A DNA stretch of 34,238 nucleotides from Alphaproteobacteria bacterium (GTDB lineage: Bacteria > Pseudomonadota > Alphaproteobacteria > Paracaedibacterales > CAIULA01), in assembly GCA_019749935.1 (NCBI GenBank), contig JAIEPD010000009.1:1-34238 (forward strand). The letters run 5' to 3'. The position numbers and the translations under genes were made by a program. Of this stretch, positions 25,234-34,095 are shown in pieces. Below the pieces are notes generated by a model. The model was not told where the DNA came from. It was given only the letters and a program-made list of their open reading frames with translations, and searched no databases. Position 1 is the first letter of the stretch, and each line of letters opens with the position of its first letter.

Positions 25234-26388
25234 TCAAGCATATTTTAGTTTAGAAGAGCCGGAATAAAGTGTTACAGCTAGGAGAAACTCTTGAAAGAAA
25301 TCATCCATATCATCGGGACCTGGTCCTGCTTCTGGATGTCCTTGAAATCCCCACACTGGTTTGTCTATCATTTTGATCCCTTGTACCGTACCATCAAATA
25401 AAGAAATGTGCGTTACCATAAGACGATCAGGCAGATTTTCTTTCTCTACTGCATAATTGTGATTTTGGCTTGTTATATAAACTTTGGCTGTTTCAAGGTT
25501 TTTAACCGGATGATTTGTGCCATGATGACCAAATTTCATTTTATTGACCTGCGCATTACTTGCTAACGCAATCAATTGGCACCCAAAACAAATACCAAAA
25601 ATTGGTATATTGGTGTTTTGTATAAGCTCTTTTACAATTTGTAATTCTTCTTTACTTGCTTTGGGATCTCCAGGGCCATTCGATAGTAAGATTCCATCCG
25701 GTGACAAGGCTCTTAATTGGCTAGGAGATGTAGTGGCAGGAACAACAGTTATTTTACAGCCTAAATCAGCTAATTTCCTTAGAATGCTTTGTTTTACTCC
25801 ATAATCATAAACAACGATATGATAAGGAAATAAAGTATTATCTTTCCTTAAACAATTCTTCTTATATTCGTTTTTCTCAACCCATGGATACGGTTTCTTG
25901 GTCGTAACGATAGGTATCAGATTGCCTCTATTGGTTTTTATAAAACTCTCTAAACAAGAGAATGCCTCTTTTTTATCAGCATTTATTGTTGCCATAATAC
26001 ACGCTGACTGAGAGCCTGAATCTCTTATAACTTGAGTTAAAAATCTGGTGTCAACTCCAGCTATTCCAACAATGTTATGGTTAAGTAAATATTCATTTAA
26101 AGAACCTGTTGTCCTCCAATTGCTTGGTATGAAAGAAGGGTTTCTTAATACAATCCCAGAAGCCCATATACATTCAGATTCTTGGTCTTGCTCATTAATG
26201 CCAACATTACCGATATGAGGATAAGTAAATGCTATAATTTGACCTGCATAAGATGGGTCTGTAAGTACTTCTTGATAACCAAACATGCTCGTATTGAAAA
26301 CGATTTCCGCACAAGAAAACCCCTGTTTTCCTATGGAAGTACCCTCAAAAACCTTACCGTTCTCCAAAACTAATAGCGCTGCATTCAT
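25234..26388 (-). CDS. carA: Carbamoyl-phosphate synthetase small subunit
   Basis: CarA hydrolyses glutamine and channels ammonia to CarB. The 384-residue length is normal. The N-terminal CPSase domain (GTSIGKQGFSCAEIVFNTSMFGYQEVLTDPSY) is followed by a class I glutamine amidotransferase with nucleophile Cys267 in FGICFGCQ, and His351 and Glu353 in FQGHPEAGPGPDD. The usual Cys-x-Gly-His-Gln has Cys in place of that His, a non-triad position. VVYDYGVKQSIL and LLSNGPGDP also match. It is the first gene of a carAB operon; the stop lies two bases before the carB ATG. Upstream (26389-26526) is AT-rich, with AAGGA somewhat far from the ATG. Confidence 0.95.
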   Translation of the reverse strand: MNAALLVLENGKVFEGTSIGKQGFSCAEIVFNTSMFGYQEVLTDPSYAGQIIAFTYPHIGNVGINEQDQESECIWASGIVLRNPSFIPSNWRTTGSLNEYLLNHNIVGIAGVDTRFLTQVIRDSGSQSACIMATINADKKEAFSCLESFIKTNRGNLIPIVTTKKPYPWVEKNEYKKNCLRKDNTLFPYHIVVYDYGVKQSILRKLADLGCKITVVPATTSPSQLRALSPDGILLSNGPGDPKASKEELQIVKELIQNTNIPIFGICFGCQLIALASNAQVNKMKFGHHGTNHPVKNLETAKVYITSQNHNYAVEKENLPDRLMVTHISLFDGTVQGIKMIDKPVWGFQGHPEAGPGPDDMDDFFQEFLLAVTLYSGSSKLKYA

Positions 26389-26526
26389 ACCGATTTAATT
26401 AATTTCCTTTTAGTAACATCTTACTACAACAAGCTTCTTATTTGAATCAAATACTTCATAAAATATGTATTTTAATTTTTATAATTGTAGAGCGTAAACT
26501 AGAATTTTCTTTGGCCTTAGATAAAG

Positions 26527-27057
26527 AACTCGGCCGCAAGAGACCGAGTTTTCAGAACAGCTTTAACTGCCTGTATTTTGCTTCTACCTTATCCATTTCT
26601 TTGAGCTGATTCGTTACATATTCTCGGATAACTGTTTCATTAGCATTTCCTATGGTTTCTACAAAATAACTCTGCGTCCATAACTTCCCACCCCAAAAGA
26701 ATTTTCTCTTAATGTCGGGGCAAAGTTTGAAAAATTGCCTCGCTGAAATACTTTTAATAATCTGCATAATATCTGAAGGAGAATAGGCTCTGAACGCACA
26801 ACCATATAAATATGATCCACTGGAACTTCAATTTCTACAATCTCAATATTGTAGTCATAGCCTATAGCTTCAATTATATCTTTGAGAGTTGTTCGGTAAG
26901 GCTCTTGAAAAACTTTGTGACGGTATTTCGGAATTCAAACGAAATGGTACATAATCCGAAAAACATGATGACTATTTCTCTGAAGTTGCATAAGTGGATA
27001 CGCCGTAATGGGCTTTCGCCCATTATACCTATCCCTCTCGGCGGCAAGCCACCGAGA
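26527..27057 (-). mobile_element. Decayed IS200/IS605-type element
   Basis: A broken tnpA is flanked by hairpins like those processed by IS200/IS605 transposases. AACTCGG/CCGAGTT (26527-26533 with 26544-26550) lies at the left. At the right are TAATGGGC/GCCCATTA (27006-27013 with 27018-27025) and TCTCGG/CCGAGA (27036-27041 with 27052-27057). The two outer hairpins share a CTCGG...GCAAG...CCGAG core. No tnpB is present. Confidence 0.7.
26552..26991 (-). pseudogene. IS200-type tnpA (Y1 transposase) pseudogene
   Basis: Reading from an ATG at 26991, the frame gives NSHHVFRIMYHFV, then a stop where the family has Trp (HFVW), and continues IPKYRHKVFQEPYRTTLKDI and VEIEVPVDHIYMVV. A frameshift follows before YSPSDIMQIIKSISARQFF, whose intact last part (71 codons, 26552-26767) ends with FWGGKLWTQSYFVETIGNANETVIREYV. 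The HIY of PVDHIYMVV corresponds to the HUH motif. With one nonsense and one frameshift it cannot make an active enzyme. Confidence 0.85.
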
Positions 27058-27776
27058 TTTTCGCTATGTGGTTAAATATTAGGAATATCTGGAACCCCAT
27101 TAATTACTGCAACTTAATTTTTTACAAAAAATAACTATCTTAACTGCAAATAGAAAAATGAAAACTATGGCTACAAATACCAAAATTTCTAAAAAAGGTT
27201 TAATTGAAGTCTAGATGCTTTTTCGCATAGAAAATGCAAGGCTATTTACTTAATTGTTAGCTTTTAGTTTTTTGGTGAGTTAAAAACTGAAGAAAAATGG
27301 CACTCAATATTTTCTCAGAGTGGCAAAAAGATCCAATTAATCAATTTCAAAAGATGCCATTTTGCAAAAGATGTTATTTTTGTTAAGTCAACTCGTATGC
27401 ACTTTCTCCTACTTTAAAAAATTATAAGCATGCAAAAAATCTAATAAAAATATATAGAGCAGAAGTGGAGTAGAACTTGATTACGCAACCGTTAATAGGT
27501 GGATTTTAAGCATTCCTCAACTTTAGAATTTGAGTTTAAGCAAGCCAAAACTTAATAAGCATGAGAATGGATATAAGCAAGTTTAATAGAATAAAAACAA
27601 ATTGGTTTATTATATCAAAAACCTTCGCATAAGTAGGGTAATTTATGGTGAGTTAGGTATTTTTTAGCAAAGAGAAGGGCAGTTGCTCAGAAGACCTCGT
27701 AAATTTAGCGATTATTGTTTTGATTTTTCCTCTTTTTTTATGCCTTTTCTCATAACATAAAGACGCAATGGTGGTA
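27058..27776. other. Gene-free AT-rich stretch with one fossil transposase
   Basis: No intact gene is supported in about 700 bases. Apart from the IS6-type remnant at 27461-27590, I see only AT-rich sequence with scattered stops in all frames. It lies between two decayed IS elements and looks like IS debris. Confidence 0.6.
27461..27590 (+). pseudogene. IS6-family transposase remnant
   Basis: One frame reads RSGVELDYATVNRWILSIPQ before a stop. A shifted frame continues LEFEFKQAKT, and another gives SMRMDISKF. These match in order the IS6-family pattern: GVEVDHATxNRWV, LEKEFR, then SWRMDETYIKVKG containing the first catalytic Asp. Stops and shifts every few dozen bases mark an old fossil. Confidence 0.5.
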
Positions 27777-28053
27777 TCAATATTCTAAAGTTGTTTTGTT
27801 TAAGGCCTTTAATAGATTAAAAACCATCACTTTTAAGGCTATTTGCCCCTGAACTTTTGAATCCGCGGTTAAAGTAAGAAGCTCTAGAAAAATTGAATCA
27901 GCGTTTTTTAAGGTACTCAAACATTGCTCCACACGATAACGAACCTTTGAAGCCATCTGGTTAAATGTCTTCTGCCAATGCGTTAACCGGTTTATTTTTC
28001 TTGGCTTTTTCCATGAGTCCATTCTTGATTTCTTTTTCGTTTAAGATATCTCT

Positions 28054-29097
28054 GTTCTTTGTTGAACTATAGTCCTTATTTGTGAGATTCACAGAGATGG
28101 TTTCAACATTTTAGGGGAAGAGGCTGTCTGGTAATTATGAGGGATGATAGTTTCTTTTTTAGGATCAAAAATTTTATCTATGTCGTCCCATAAGGGGGTT
28201 TTGTCTAAAAGTTCTATATGTTTTTCTTGTGGTGTTTTTCCATTAAGAGAGCTATGAGGTCTATGCCAGTTATAGTAAAACTCCCAATCAGACAGTAATT
28301 CTTCCAAATTAGGATCCTTAATATCTACAGCTGAATAAAATTCATCCAAGTCTGTTCGTTGAGATCTTTCTACTTTGCCATTGAGGTGAGGAGAAGCAGG
28401 CCTAACAGGTCGGAACTTAATCCCCCATTCTAAAAGCTTTTCTTGGACTTCATAGGCCATAAACTCTTGGCCTCTATCTGTTTGGATTCGTTGAATAGGA
28501 AAAGGTAGACGGTAAAACACTTGATTTTCTATAAAATCTAAAGTGTTTTTGGCTGTGCGTCTTTTATAAAGAGCTATGACCTTGTAGCGAGTGCAATCAT
28601 CAATAGCTGTATATTGATAAAGTCTATTGGCAATTTTACAAACATCCATTTGTACTCTTTGACCAGGAAGTTTGCAATTATACCGCTTAGCTTGCTTGCG
28701 ATAGTTTCGCTTCTTTTGTAAATAAGGAAGCTGATGCTTCTTTAGAATCTTATGAATTGTTGCTAGAGATAGAGAAAGCTCATGATGGCGTTTAAGTTCA
28801 CTCTGAATGCGCCTAACTCCTAATTTACGCTCTTGACGCAAACTAAGAATAATCAATTCTTGTTCAGAAAAGATCTTTCTAGAAGGGCTATTGATAGGTT
28901 TACGGCTATAATCCTCTAAACCATCCAGCCCCTTTTCTTCATACCGTTTTAACCATTTACGTAAAATAGAACGAGAGATACCACAGCGCCTACATACTTT
29001 TCCAGCATCCCCTATCTCTTGATAGAGTTCAATCCACCCTAAACGTGTCTTTACATGCTTGCATAAACACGTTCTAGCATACTGTTTTGTTTGAAAC
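28054..29097 (-). mobile_element. IS481-like element inserted in the IS5 transposase
   Basis: A 7-bp direct repeat TATCTCT (28047-28053 and 29098-29104) flanks the segment, and the IS5 protein resumes on the other side. Terminal similarity is poor (both ends start GTT on the outside), so exact limits are tentative. The element is about 1.04 kb with a single transposase. Confidence 0.55.
28089..29080 (-). CDS. IS481-like transposase, start unclear
   Basis: The clear frame from 28856 down carries an integrase core: Asp in QMDVCKIANRLYQYTAIDD, Asp in IQTDRGQEFM and Glu in PHLNGKVERSQRTDLDEFY, ending WEFYYNWHRPHSSLNGKTPQEKH. The same frame continues upstream to about 29056 and encodes the expected helix-turn-helix (WIELYQEIGDAGKVCRRCG, ISRSILRKWLKRYEEKGLDGL), so the real protein is longer than the 255 residues from the TTG at 28856. 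I find no start codon in frame upstream. An ATG at 29080 opens a nearby frame that ends after nine codons, suggesting a one-base frameshift near the start. It may be inactive. Confidence 0.7.
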
Positions 29098-29740
29098 TAT
29101 CTCTTTGAAGCATACACCTTATTGCCATACATCTTTTTATCTTGGCGATCTTTCATCACGGTTGCAAACTCAGTCATCTCGGATTGATGAGCAGGCGTCA
29201 CATGAACTTGATCGATATAGCCGTCTTCTTGATCCACAACCGCGTATCCCTTATAACCAAAGCAACTTCTCTTACCTTTCTTAAGCCCCATGTTGCATCC
29301 GAATCCTTTGATAAACTCTCTGTCTCGCTGACCTTATAATCAGCTTGATCTTATTCTCGATCCGCGGCTATCGCTTCCCTTTCTCTTCTAGGCTTTGTTG
29401 CTGATTCAATAATCGTGACACCAATAATGGCACCTTGAGATTCTTTCGCCTTTAAACTCGCTTTTATAAGTTGACAATTGACTTCTTTTAACAGCCCATA
29501 GCTTAAATATGTCAGTAAATCTCAGAAGCGGAAAAAAGTTGTATGATCAGAAATTTCCACAAAGTCAGCGATGACTATAAAATCAAGCCTTACTCTTAAG
29601 GCTTCTTCTGATCTCTTGTCACTTAAATTATGCCGTGCTTGTAATATCAAGACTTTTAACAAGTGAGTCGAATTATAACCCTTGGGCCCCTCTACCCAGA
29701 TCTTCCCAACTCCTCTAGCTTTTTCCCTGATAAATTCCAA

Positions 29741-29944
29741 TCAATAATACGAGTGAGCTTCACTAACCTGTTCTCTTTCATCCTCTGTTCGGCTTCATAC
29801 ACTAAAAATAACATTGATCTCTCTGCTTCATATCTATTGCTAGCTTCTAACCCTCACTATACCAAATTCCTTTTTAACTCGCTTATACAAAGGTCTTTAT
29901 CAGTCTACAACAGTACCAATTTATTATTTTCTTGATAATTAGTA
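29741..29944. other. Short intergenic stretch, nothing recognised
   Basis: About 200 AT-rich bases between the IS5 remnant and the carbamoyltransferase stop codon. No gene, clear terminator or terminal repeat was found. Confidence 0.5.
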
Positions 29945-31678
29945 TTATTTCTGCACAATGATTTTATCATTAAAAATCAGAGTATCAAGTTGAGAACCAT
30001 AAAAAGCGTTCAGTGCATCCTGTGGTGTTCTGCAAATTGGAAGGCTCCGAACATTAAAGGATGTATTAATTAAAATAGGGATACCATTTCTTTCATTGTA
30101 TTTTTTGAGGAGAGCTAACAACATAGGATCACCATTGGGGGGGACAATTTGAATCCTACAGGTTTTATCAACGTGAACTAAAGAAGAAATTTTATTTTCC
30201 CATTTCGATTTTACACGATAAACAAATGACATATAAGGAGCTTCAATATGTTCATTTTCAAAATCAAATAAGTTTGTCACATCCTCACTTCGTATAAAGC
30301 CTCCATATGGTCTAAAATACTCTCTGTATTTTACATTTTTATTGAGATGATCAAGCATTCCTTTAACGCTTGGATCTGCAATTATGCTTCTATGACATAG
30401 TGCCCTCGGACCTCCCTCCATTTGTTTTCTAAAAACGGCTATTACCCTTTCTTTGGATAATTCATTTACCATAAAATCTACTATATTATCCTCTACTTTA
30501 TAATTAATTTTATTGTTATCTAGAATCTTGATAATTTCTTCATTGTGAAATTCCTCCCCAAGAAAAGCTGTTTCAGTATATTCAGGTAGTGATTTATATA
30601 ATTTTCGATGTAGGGAAACAGCCGCTCCAATACTACAGCCAGCATCGTGAGGTATTGGGGGAACAACAAATTTAATTGATGGATATTTACAACTTAATAT
30701 ACCGTTAGCAACACTATTTTGTGCAACACCACCGGTAAGAATTATAGATGATGAAAATTGAGATAAATATTTAACTTGATGATCAAGGATCTTCTCTGTG
30801 ATTTTTTGTAAACCATAAGCTATATCAAAATGATGCTGATTAAGCTCTTCATCATTATCTCTTGGGTTACCAAATCTTTCATAAAAACTATTAGTTAATC
30901 TTTGCTCTTTTCCTGGCTTAAAAGATCTATCTATAATAAAATTTTTATTAATTTTAAATCCACCCTTTTCTTTAAAAATAATATTTTTTTCAAAGTATTC
31001 TAAATATTTATCAGTTCCAAAACTTGCAAGAGCCATGACTTTACCTTCTCCATCTACTCTTTTGTAACCAAGAAACTCTGTCACAGCCCCATATAAATAA
31101 CCAATAGAATGGGGATCATTTTGTGTTAATAAAATTTTGGGTTTTGTCTCAGAATTAGATAAATTAAATACCATTCCTAAAGTAGAAATACCTTCCCCCA
31201 TGCTATCATTTGACAAGACCACACCATTCTTTAACTCCGAAGCATATATACCATACCAAGCATGACATTCGTGATGAGTCATAAAATGGACCTTAACATT
31301 TCTTTTGTCGAATAATCTTTCAATAGAAGAAGAAACACTAAAATAAAAGTTTGTAAGCCAAAGCGCTTCATAAAAAAAACGTTTTCTTTTAAATACTTCA
31401 AAATTATAAAGAATAGCTAATGGATTATTTTTTATAAGGTACTGAATTAAGCATTTTTTCATATTAAAATAAAAGGCAATATCTGTAATATCATCTTTTT
31501 TTAGTTCTGCAGCATTTAAACAATATTCAATAGCTTTTAAAGGAAATTTACTCGTGTGTTTATCATAGTTAAATCTTTCTTCTTCTGCAAATGCAACTAA
31601 TTTATTTTTATTTATAATACAGGCAGAGGCATCATGATTAAAACACACAATCCCGAGTATAGTTCTCTGCTTGCTCAT
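29945..31678 (-). CDS. NodU/CmcH/TobZ-family O-carbamoyltransferase
   Basis: These enzymes use carbamoyl phosphate and ATP to form carbamoyl-adenylate and transfer the carbamoyl group to a hydroxyl of a sugar or natural product. The 577-residue protein shows the two-domain plan. The N-terminal Kae1-like domain has GIVCFNHDASACII at the start, EEERFN, metal-ligand HHECHAWYG, SNDSMGEG, GEGKVMALASFG, LTGGVAQNSVANG and PHDAGCSIGAA. The C-terminal YrdC-like domain has EGGPRALCHRSIIADP, KYREYFRPYGG and NTSFNVRSLPICRTPQDALNAF. The usual GPRALGHRS has Cys in place of Gly. GAAGGA lies upstream of the ATG. It is on the same strand as carAB 3.6 kb away, with only IS debris between. The acceptor is unknown. 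Confidence 0.9.
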   Translation of the reverse strand: MSKQRTILGIVCFNHDASACIINKNKLVAFAEEERFNYDKHTSKFPLKAIEYCLNAAELKKDDITDIAFYFNMKKCLIQYLIKNNPLAILYNFEVFKRKRFFYEALWLTNFYFSVSSSIERLFDKRNVKVHFMTHHECHAWYGIYASELKNGVVLSNDSMGEGISTLGMVFNLSNSETKPKILLTQNDPHSIGYLYGAVTEFLGYKRVDGEGKVMALASFGTDKYLEYFEKNIIFKEKGGFKINKNFIIDRSFKPGKEQRLTNSFYERFGNPRDNDEELNQHHFDIAYGLQKITEKILDHQVKYLSQFSSSIILTGGVAQNSVANGILSCKYPSIKFVVPPIPHDAGCSIGAAVSLHRKLYKSLPEYTETAFLGEEFHNEEIIKILDNNKINYKVEDNIVDFMVNELSKERVIAVFRKQMEGGPRALCHRSIIADPSVKGMLDHLNKNVKYREYFRPYGGFIRSEDVTNLFDFENEHIEAPYMSFVYRVKSKWENKISSLVHVDKTCRIQIVPPNGDPMLLALLKKYNERNGIPILINTSFNVRSLPICRTPQDALNAFYGSQLDTLIFNDKIIVQK

Positions 31679-31764
31679 TCGCTTTTTCCTTCTCTTTTTA
31701 GAAATAAAAATATTATACTCACTACTAAAATCTAGCCAACTTCTACAAAAAACGGCAGATTGTT

Positions 31765-31789
31765 ATCAGTTAGATAAAATCTAACTGAT
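31765..31789. promoter_or_regulatory. Perfect 10-bp palindrome upstream of the carbamoyltransferase
   Basis: ATCAGTTAGA (31765-31774) and TCTAACTGAT (31780-31789) form a perfect hairpin with a TAAAA loop, 86 bases upstream of the carbamoyltransferase ATG. No T-run follows directly on either strand, so a plain terminator is unlikely. It could be an operator, an mRNA leader structure or an IS end. The rest of 31679-31942 holds no gene. Confidence 0.35.
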
Positions 31790-31942
31790 AGAGTTCTTGT
31801 GAAGTAAACTCTCTAAAACTAAACTTTTAATAAAGTAGCCTTACTTTTCCTACTTTAAAAAAGGTGATTAAATCACTTCTCAAATCAAATTGAAAAATCA
31901 ATTCTAAATCGCATTATTGAAATAAAAATTGTTTAAGAAAAT

Positions 31943-32425
31943 GTGCAAAGAGTTTATGAAAGACTTAACATTCATATTGAGAATCAAATACAAGCTGTCA
32001 ACTTAGCTATAGAAAAATTATTATTATCTCAAGAAAATATAAAAAAAGATTATGATAATCTACAAACCATAACAGGTATTGGCCCTATAACAGCAGTAGC
32101 GATTTTAGCCGAAATCCCTACTTTTTCTTCTTTAGAAAATGCTCGTCAACTTGCTGCTTACGCTGGCTTAATACCTTGTCATAAAATCTCTGGAACTTCT
32201 CTTAAAGGAAAGCCGTGTCTTGCTAAAATGAGATCCTCTTCTCTAAGAAAAACTCTTTATTTTCCAGCTATTGTTGCAAAAAATCATAATCCTATATTTA
32301 AGGAATTTGCACACAAGCTCGAACTGCAAGGAAAACATACAATGGTTATTATCGGAGCAATTATGAGAAAACTACTTCATATTATTTTTGGCATATTAAA
32401 ACATAAAACACCCTTCAACCTTTAA
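31943..32425 (+). pseudogene. IS110-family transposase, C-terminal fragment
   Basis: The 160-codon frame matches the C-terminal Tnp_20 domain of IS110/IS1111 transposases: LQTITGIGPITAVAILAEIPTFSSL, ARQLAAYAGLIPCHKISGTSLKGK, then RSSSLRKTLYFPAIVAKNHNP and the closing helices. The N-terminal RuvC-like DEDD domain (about 180 residues) is missing, and the frame upstream is closed by stops, so the protein is truncated. A GTG at 31943 happens to open the frame. No matching N-terminal piece is within the window. Confidence 0.85.
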
Positions 32426-32890
32426 TGCCCAAATCTTACATAGTTTGCTTTTTCTGACAAAAACTGCATAAAGATAAGCACATACGAAAGAAAAAAGTTT
32501 AGGAGCTAACGCTAAAGCTACCTCCTTAATAATGCCTAATTCATAAGCATGAGTCTTAACTCTTTATGAGCCTTTTTTGCTTCTCTTTATCCACAGGGTA
32601 TTCCCGGATTTGAACTTAATTATTTTTTATCAAATTAACAAATACTGTCTCGGAATTTTGGAGTGTTTGGGCCCAGAAGGCCTAAAAACAAAAAATTCTA
32701 TAAATCGCTATCCACGATAGCCTTTCTCAAAAAACTGTACATTCATTGTATAAGCAGATAGATATGAGGATAAAATTTCAAAAGTACCCGTAATTTTTAC
32801 GGATGTATCTCTTGAATCCTGCGGTTTATAAATGAAACTATAACTATTTTTTTGAGAGAGTCGTTAATTTAAAAAGAAAGGAAAATAGGG
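32426..32890. other. Gene-free stretch of about 465 bases
   Basis: No coding region is supported. A short GGGCCC-centred imperfect palindrome is near 32669. The end of the stretch gives the ribosome binding site (GAAAGGA) of the gene at 32891. Nothing else was recognised. Confidence 0.5.
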
Positions 32891-33289
32891 GTGCTTATAT
32901 TCAACAGATTTTTGGTGTTTTTTATCCTTATCCTTATGTTTATTTACAAAGTTTGCAACGCGGATACTTCAAAAATTATTTTAGAAGACGATGGCAACAA
33001 TGTCTTGCTACGGACGTCTCTTTCTCCCTCAAAAAAACTACCAGAAGATTCTGCAATAAAAATATTCGAAAAACAGAGTAGAAGATTTTATGAATATTAT
33101 TTAACGCAAGTGACAAGTATAAGACGTCTATCGAAGATAGGAGTCGCTTTTACTGGAAGGAATAACTGTCCAAAAACTCTACAGGATCTAGAGAATGAGC
33201 TCGAAGAAGAGGCTAAGAAAAATCTAGATTGGACACATGATATAATGGACCCAGAAATAAGAGCCTTTGCTAGAAGTGGGTGGCTTTAA
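32891..33289 (+). CDS. Small secreted or anchored protein, unknown family
   Basis: The 132-residue product starts with GTG, with GAAAGGA upstream. Residues about 5-24 (NRFLVFFILILMFIYKVCNA) are a signal peptide with likely cleavage after CNA; uncleaved anchoring is possible. The mature part is hydrophilic and charged: IKIFEKQSRRFYEYYLTQV, then a helical acidic stretch LQDLENELEEEAKKNLDW and C-terminal AFARSGWL. I recognise no family. It is the only apparently intact non-IS gene right of the carbamoyltransferase, and could be an exported protein of the symbiont. No operon partner is visible. Confidence 0.65.
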   Translation: MLIFNRFLVFFILILMFIYKVCNADTSKIILEDDGNNVLLRTSLSPSKKLPEDSAIKIFEKQSRRFYEYYLTQVTSIRRLSKIGVAFTGRNNCPKTLQDLENELEEEAKKNLDWTHDIMDPEIRAFARSGWL

Positions 33290-33665
33290 GAGCTTAGGTC
33301 TTTGAAATGTTTTGCAACTTATCACCGCTCAATTAATTTTATATTATCATTTAATCTTGTGGACAATTTTTGCTTTCATGATATATTTTTATAGCCCTAG
33401 ATAAAAATGAAAAACTCATAGTCAACTGTTTTTCTAATAAAAATTATTTTTTAATTTTGTATCATTTCTTTTGTCTGATTGTTTTTATTGTTTTATACTA
33501 TTCAATGAATTTGTATAGGTTAAGTTTATGGAAGATACAAACAGTTTTTTATTCTATAAGAATGAATCCATAAATAAGGAACTGCTAACTGATCTTGCTA
33601 AGATTTAGTAGACACAGAGAAGCCGGACAAAGAAAATAAACTTTGTAAGGTTTTAGAGGTGACTA
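33290..33665. other. AT-rich stretch with a possible tiny broken gene
   Basis: Mostly AT-rich non-coding. From an ATG at 33528, with AGG upstream, 26 codons (EDTNSFLFYKNESINKELL...) end at a TAG. A neighbouring frame then continues VDTEKPDKENKLCKVLEVTNEY into the next feature. This could be a decayed small gene, but it has no recognised family. Confidence 0.25.
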
Positions 33666-33939
33666 ATGAATATAGGGAAAAAAAAGAACATATGATAAAG
33701 AGCTTAAATTAAGCGCAATTAAACTTCATTTAGAGGAAGGCCGCACAATTAGGCAAGTCAGTGAAAAATTAGGCATTCCCAGTGCGACATTCAACGGCTG
33801 GGTAGAAAGCTATAAGGATGATGGGAAAGAAGCTTTTCCTGGCAAGGGTCATTTGAAAACATCAGATGCAGAAATGGCGCAGTTACGTAAAGAATTGGCA
33901 ATTGCTCCTGAAGAGAGAGATATATTAAAAACTACCTAA
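33666..33939 (+). pseudogene. IS3-family OrfA remnant
   Basis: One frame reads TYDKELKLSAIKLHLEEGRTI, RQVSEKLGIPSATFNGWVESY, KDDGKEAFPGKG, then AEMAQLRKELAIAPEERDIL before a stop, an IS3-type helix-turn-helix OrfA with its leucine-rich tail. The likely ATG at 33666 reads M-N-I-G and then eight A residues (33678-33685); one A fewer would bring it in phase with TYDKE. No orfB follows, so the element is truncated. Confidence 0.75.
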
Positions 33940-33984
33940 AGGGGCTCCCTTTCCCTGTTAAATAGAAACTCACTCCTTTTATCT

Positions 33985-34095
33985 GGTATAATCATGCCGT
34001 CAAAGAGAGCGGCTGTCTGCTTATTGGTGGGCTACCCCGTTAAAAAACATGGCCCAGGGAGTATAACGAACCCGGCATTGGAGACTGTTTAAATA
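33985..34095 (+). ncRNA. GC-richer structured segment, possible IS110-type bridge RNA (speculative)
   Basis: A TATAAT (33987-33992) precedes about 100 bases that are clearly richer in GC than the surroundings. They can form GCCG/CGGC, then an outer GTCT/AGAC around an inner GTGGGC/GGCCCA pairing with open loops. IS110-family elements carry non-coding bridge RNAs of roughly this size with internal loops near one end. An IS110 transposase fragment is 1.6 kb to the left and another could lie beyond the right edge. Nothing here proves it. Confidence 0.2.

Larger units (their letters stand above)
27777..29740 (-). pseudogene. IS5-family transposase, broken and interrupted
   Basis: Three pieces of one transposase lie in order on the minus strand. 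The N-terminal part (29740-29522) has GYNSTHLLKVLILQARHNLSD and EEALRVRLDF. The middle part (29291-29097) has CFGYKGYAVVDQEDGYIDQVHVTPAH with a DDE-type Asp. The C-terminal part (28022-27777) has KTFNQMASKVRYRVEQCLSTLK and KVMVFNLLKALN. Frameshifts separate the first two, and an IS481-like element splits the last two. Normal proteins of this IS5 group run to about 320 residues in one frame. This copy is dead. Confidence 0.8.

Noticed and set aside
26527-26552. Hairpin near 26.53 kb as a carAB terminator or promoter element
   Set aside because: It lies upstream of carA, has only a short T-run, and its core recurs at the other end of the IS200-type element, so an IS end is more likely.
26812-27075. 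An 87-codon plus-strand frame
   Set aside because: It is antisense to the IS200 tnpA pseudogene and includes its terminal hairpins.
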